A DNA stretch of 6,554 nucleotides from a bacterium (GTDB lineage: Bacteria > Actinomycetota > Acidimicrobiia > Acidimicrobiales > CATQHL01). The stretch lies in NCBI GenBank assembly GCA_026713745.1, contig JAPONU010000092.1, forward strand, positions 1-6,554. Reading direction: 5' to 3'. The stretch's first letter is position 1; each line of letters begins with the position of its first letter. The notes beneath the pieces were generated by a model that saw only the letters and a list, made by a program, of their open reading frames with translations, was not told the origin of the DNA and searched no databases. The position numbers and the translations under genes are program-made. Of the stretch, positions 5,213-6,554 are shown one piece after another.

Positions 5213-6554
5213 TCAGCGAATTTGCTGAGTTCGCAAGCGGCGGCTGAGAGCGAACACCATCGCCCCGGCCAAGACCATGCTGATGCCGACAATGGCCCAA
5301 AACAGCGTGTTCGCCCCGGTATCAGCCAATTCTTCACCGGAGTCCTCGCGTGGCCCTTGACCCGCACTACCTTCAGAGTCACCGGTGCTTGCAGTCGCTG
5401 CTGCTAGGAGGTCTGCCTCGTAAGATCCATAGCTCTCGATAGCACGAACCTCCTCGGTGGCGGGTGCGACGATAATAGGGTCTTCATCCAGATAGATGAA
5501 CTCAGAGTTTGTCGTGTGCTTCAGATCGCCTGGCTTAAGATCAAGAATGTCCGAATAAGCAGACTCCATCAGATATGCAGAAAAGCTCTCGCCATATTCG
5601 CTGACCAGACGGTGAACCCTTCCACTCTCGTCAATCCAAATCCTAAATTCGATTAGGTTATCCGCTGCCAAGGTTCTCGACATAAAAGTATCGCTAGGCC
5701 GTGGTATATCGAAACCAAGGACAAGACTAGAGATTAGGGCATCAGTAACATCTCTAATATTTACCCATAGCATATCAGGGGTAGATATGCTGACCCATAG
5801 TTCAGTAGTGTCGTGTCCTCTGATATTGCTATGCCCGACCGATGCTACTGAAACAGAACGCCCCAAAAGGTTTTCGACATACAGAGCCCCACCCACAGTT
5901 CCGGAGAAAGCGCTCCAAGCATCAAAATTTCCACCACCAAAGAAAAAGTTCACTATTCTTGTGGCACTGTCTGACTGTGTATCCACCGCATCAGACAACA
6001 CCCTTGATACCCAAGGCGTGTAATCGCTGAACCCCTCCCCAAAATTCGGGATATCGAAATACCGAAAAACAACTAGATCGGAGGATTCATAAGCAATCCC
6101 GTCAACTATGACGTATTCAGGTCTTTGGGATCGCAGGGACAAATACTTTCTGTAGAGGTCGGGCAATAGCAGCAGATCATCGCCCAGATATTGTGGATCG
6201 GCAAACTCTAGCTGGCTGTTGCCCTTGGAATCCACCATCGACACGCGGCGCAAATCCAGTTCAGGCAGGCCAAAAAATACACCAGACGATTCCCCGTCTA
6301 CGGCGAGGGCAGAATACTGCCGGCTTTCCACTCGCACCGGAGGCTGAGCCGCGTCACCCGCTTGGATGCTGCGGGCAAGCTCCAAAGCCTTAGCCAGCAA
6401 CTCGTCGGCAGAATCACTGTCGTCGCCAGCAGCCTCGCCGATGGTTTCCTCCGCTGCCTCAGACCCGTCCTGAGCCCACACCGGGGCAACGCCCAATAAC
6501 CCGGCGAGGGCCACCACCACACCCAAGGAAACCAGCCTGGCCCAAAATTCCGAC
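5213..6554 (-). CDS. Secreted, sortase-anchored cell-surface protein (partial, 5' end off window)
   Basis: The frame is open to the right edge. The visible product begins SEFWARLVSLGVVVALAGLL, the end of a signal peptide with likely cleavage after VWA (VAPVWA-QDGSE). The TTG at 6526 is therefore probably internal to the signal peptide, and the true start lies beyond the window. An acidic linker follows. The body of about 300 residues contains a pattern like LolA/LppX-type lipid-binding folds, with RGHDTTELWVSI and EFRIWIDESGRVHRLVSEYG. Near the C-terminus is a Ser/Gly/Glu-rich linker, then LADTG (400-404 counting from 6526), a hydrophobic helix and RRLRTQQIR. That is a sortase signal of the LAxTG type favoured by class E sortases. 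The ends are GC-rich and the middle is AT-rich (27 of 60 G or C at 5641-5700; 26 of 60 at 5941-6000). Ligand and role are unknown. Confidence 0.85.
   Translation of the reverse strand, partial: SEFWARLVSLGVVVALAGLLGVAPVWAQDGSEAAEETIGEAAGDDSDSADELLAKALELARSIQAGDAAQPPVRVESRQYSALAVDGESSGVFFGLPELDLRRVSMVDSKGNSQLEFADPQYLGDDLLLLPDLYRKYLSLRSQRPEYVIVDGIAYESSDLVVFRYFDIPNFGEGFSDYTPWVSRVLSDAVDTQSDSATRIVNFFFGGGNFDAWSAFSGTVGGALYVENLLGRSVSVASVGHSNIRGHDTTELWVSISTPDMLWVNIRDVTDALISSLVLGFDIPRPSDTFMSRTLAADNLIEFRIWIDESGRVHRLVSEYGESFSAYLMESAYSDILDLKPGDLKHTTNSEFIYLDEDPIIVAPATEEVRAIESYGSYEADLLAAATASTGDSEGSAGQGPREDSGEELADTGANTLFWAIVGISMVLAGAMVFALSRRLRTQQIR

Noticed and set aside
1..6554. CRISPR array, insertion sequence, tRNA or rRNA
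   Set aside because: Apart from the single 36-bp duplication I saw no spaced repeats, no transposase motifs with terminal repeats, and no cloverleaf or rRNA-like sequence by eye.

Overview
This window comes from a GC-rich actinobacterium. Three things point that way: high-GC codon use in most genes, a close resemblance of one gene to the mycobacterial mycothiol-dependent nitroreductase Rv2466c, and a cell-wall anchor signal of the LAxTG type used by actinobacterial class E sortases. An uncultured member of the Acidimicrobiia is my best guess, but nothing in the window proves it. There is no phage, insertion sequence, CRISPR array, tRNA or rRNA that I can see.

Layout. Bases 1-864 (minus) hold an HD-domain protein that matches the C-terminal half of CCA-adding tRNA nucleotidyltransferase but has no nucleotidyltransferase head; its end lies beyond the left edge. 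Divergent from it, 997-2172 (plus) is a zinc-type medium-chain dehydrogenase. Converging on that is a two-gene ribosomal protein operon, rpmB-rpmG (2597 to 2194, minus), encoding the zinc-free forms of bL28 and bL33. After a 227-base divergent spacer with two perfect dyads comes a small plus-strand operon: a 78-residue membrane protein (2825-3061) and a DsbA-like thiol oxidoreductase (3071-3709). A 36-bp direct repeat follows the operon. Then, all on the minus strand, come a DUF1295 membrane protein (4690 to 3854), a probably truncated small protein (5160 to 4780), and a large sortase-anchored secreted protein (5213 to beyond the right edge).

The main discovery is the gene at 3071-3709. Its reading frame is interrupted by a single TGA at 3113-3115, placed exactly where the first cysteine of the CPWC active site should be (FDPT-TGA-PWC). 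Upstream is a perfect AGGAGG ribosome site and a GTG start; downstream the frame is intact for the whole remaining domain. The simplest reading is a selenoprotein with a U-P-W-C redox centre, a Sec version of the Rv2466c-type family. Standard gene callers would start it at Val33 and lose the active site. Possible SECIS-type hairpins follow the TGA, but none is a textbook match.

The genes do not form one pathway. The left part is housekeeping or metabolism. The middle is a redox operon with a partly AT-rich membrane partner. The right part is envelope-related (a DUF1295 membrane protein and a wall-anchored protein), and the AT-rich core of the wall protein suggests acquired or fast-diverging sequence.
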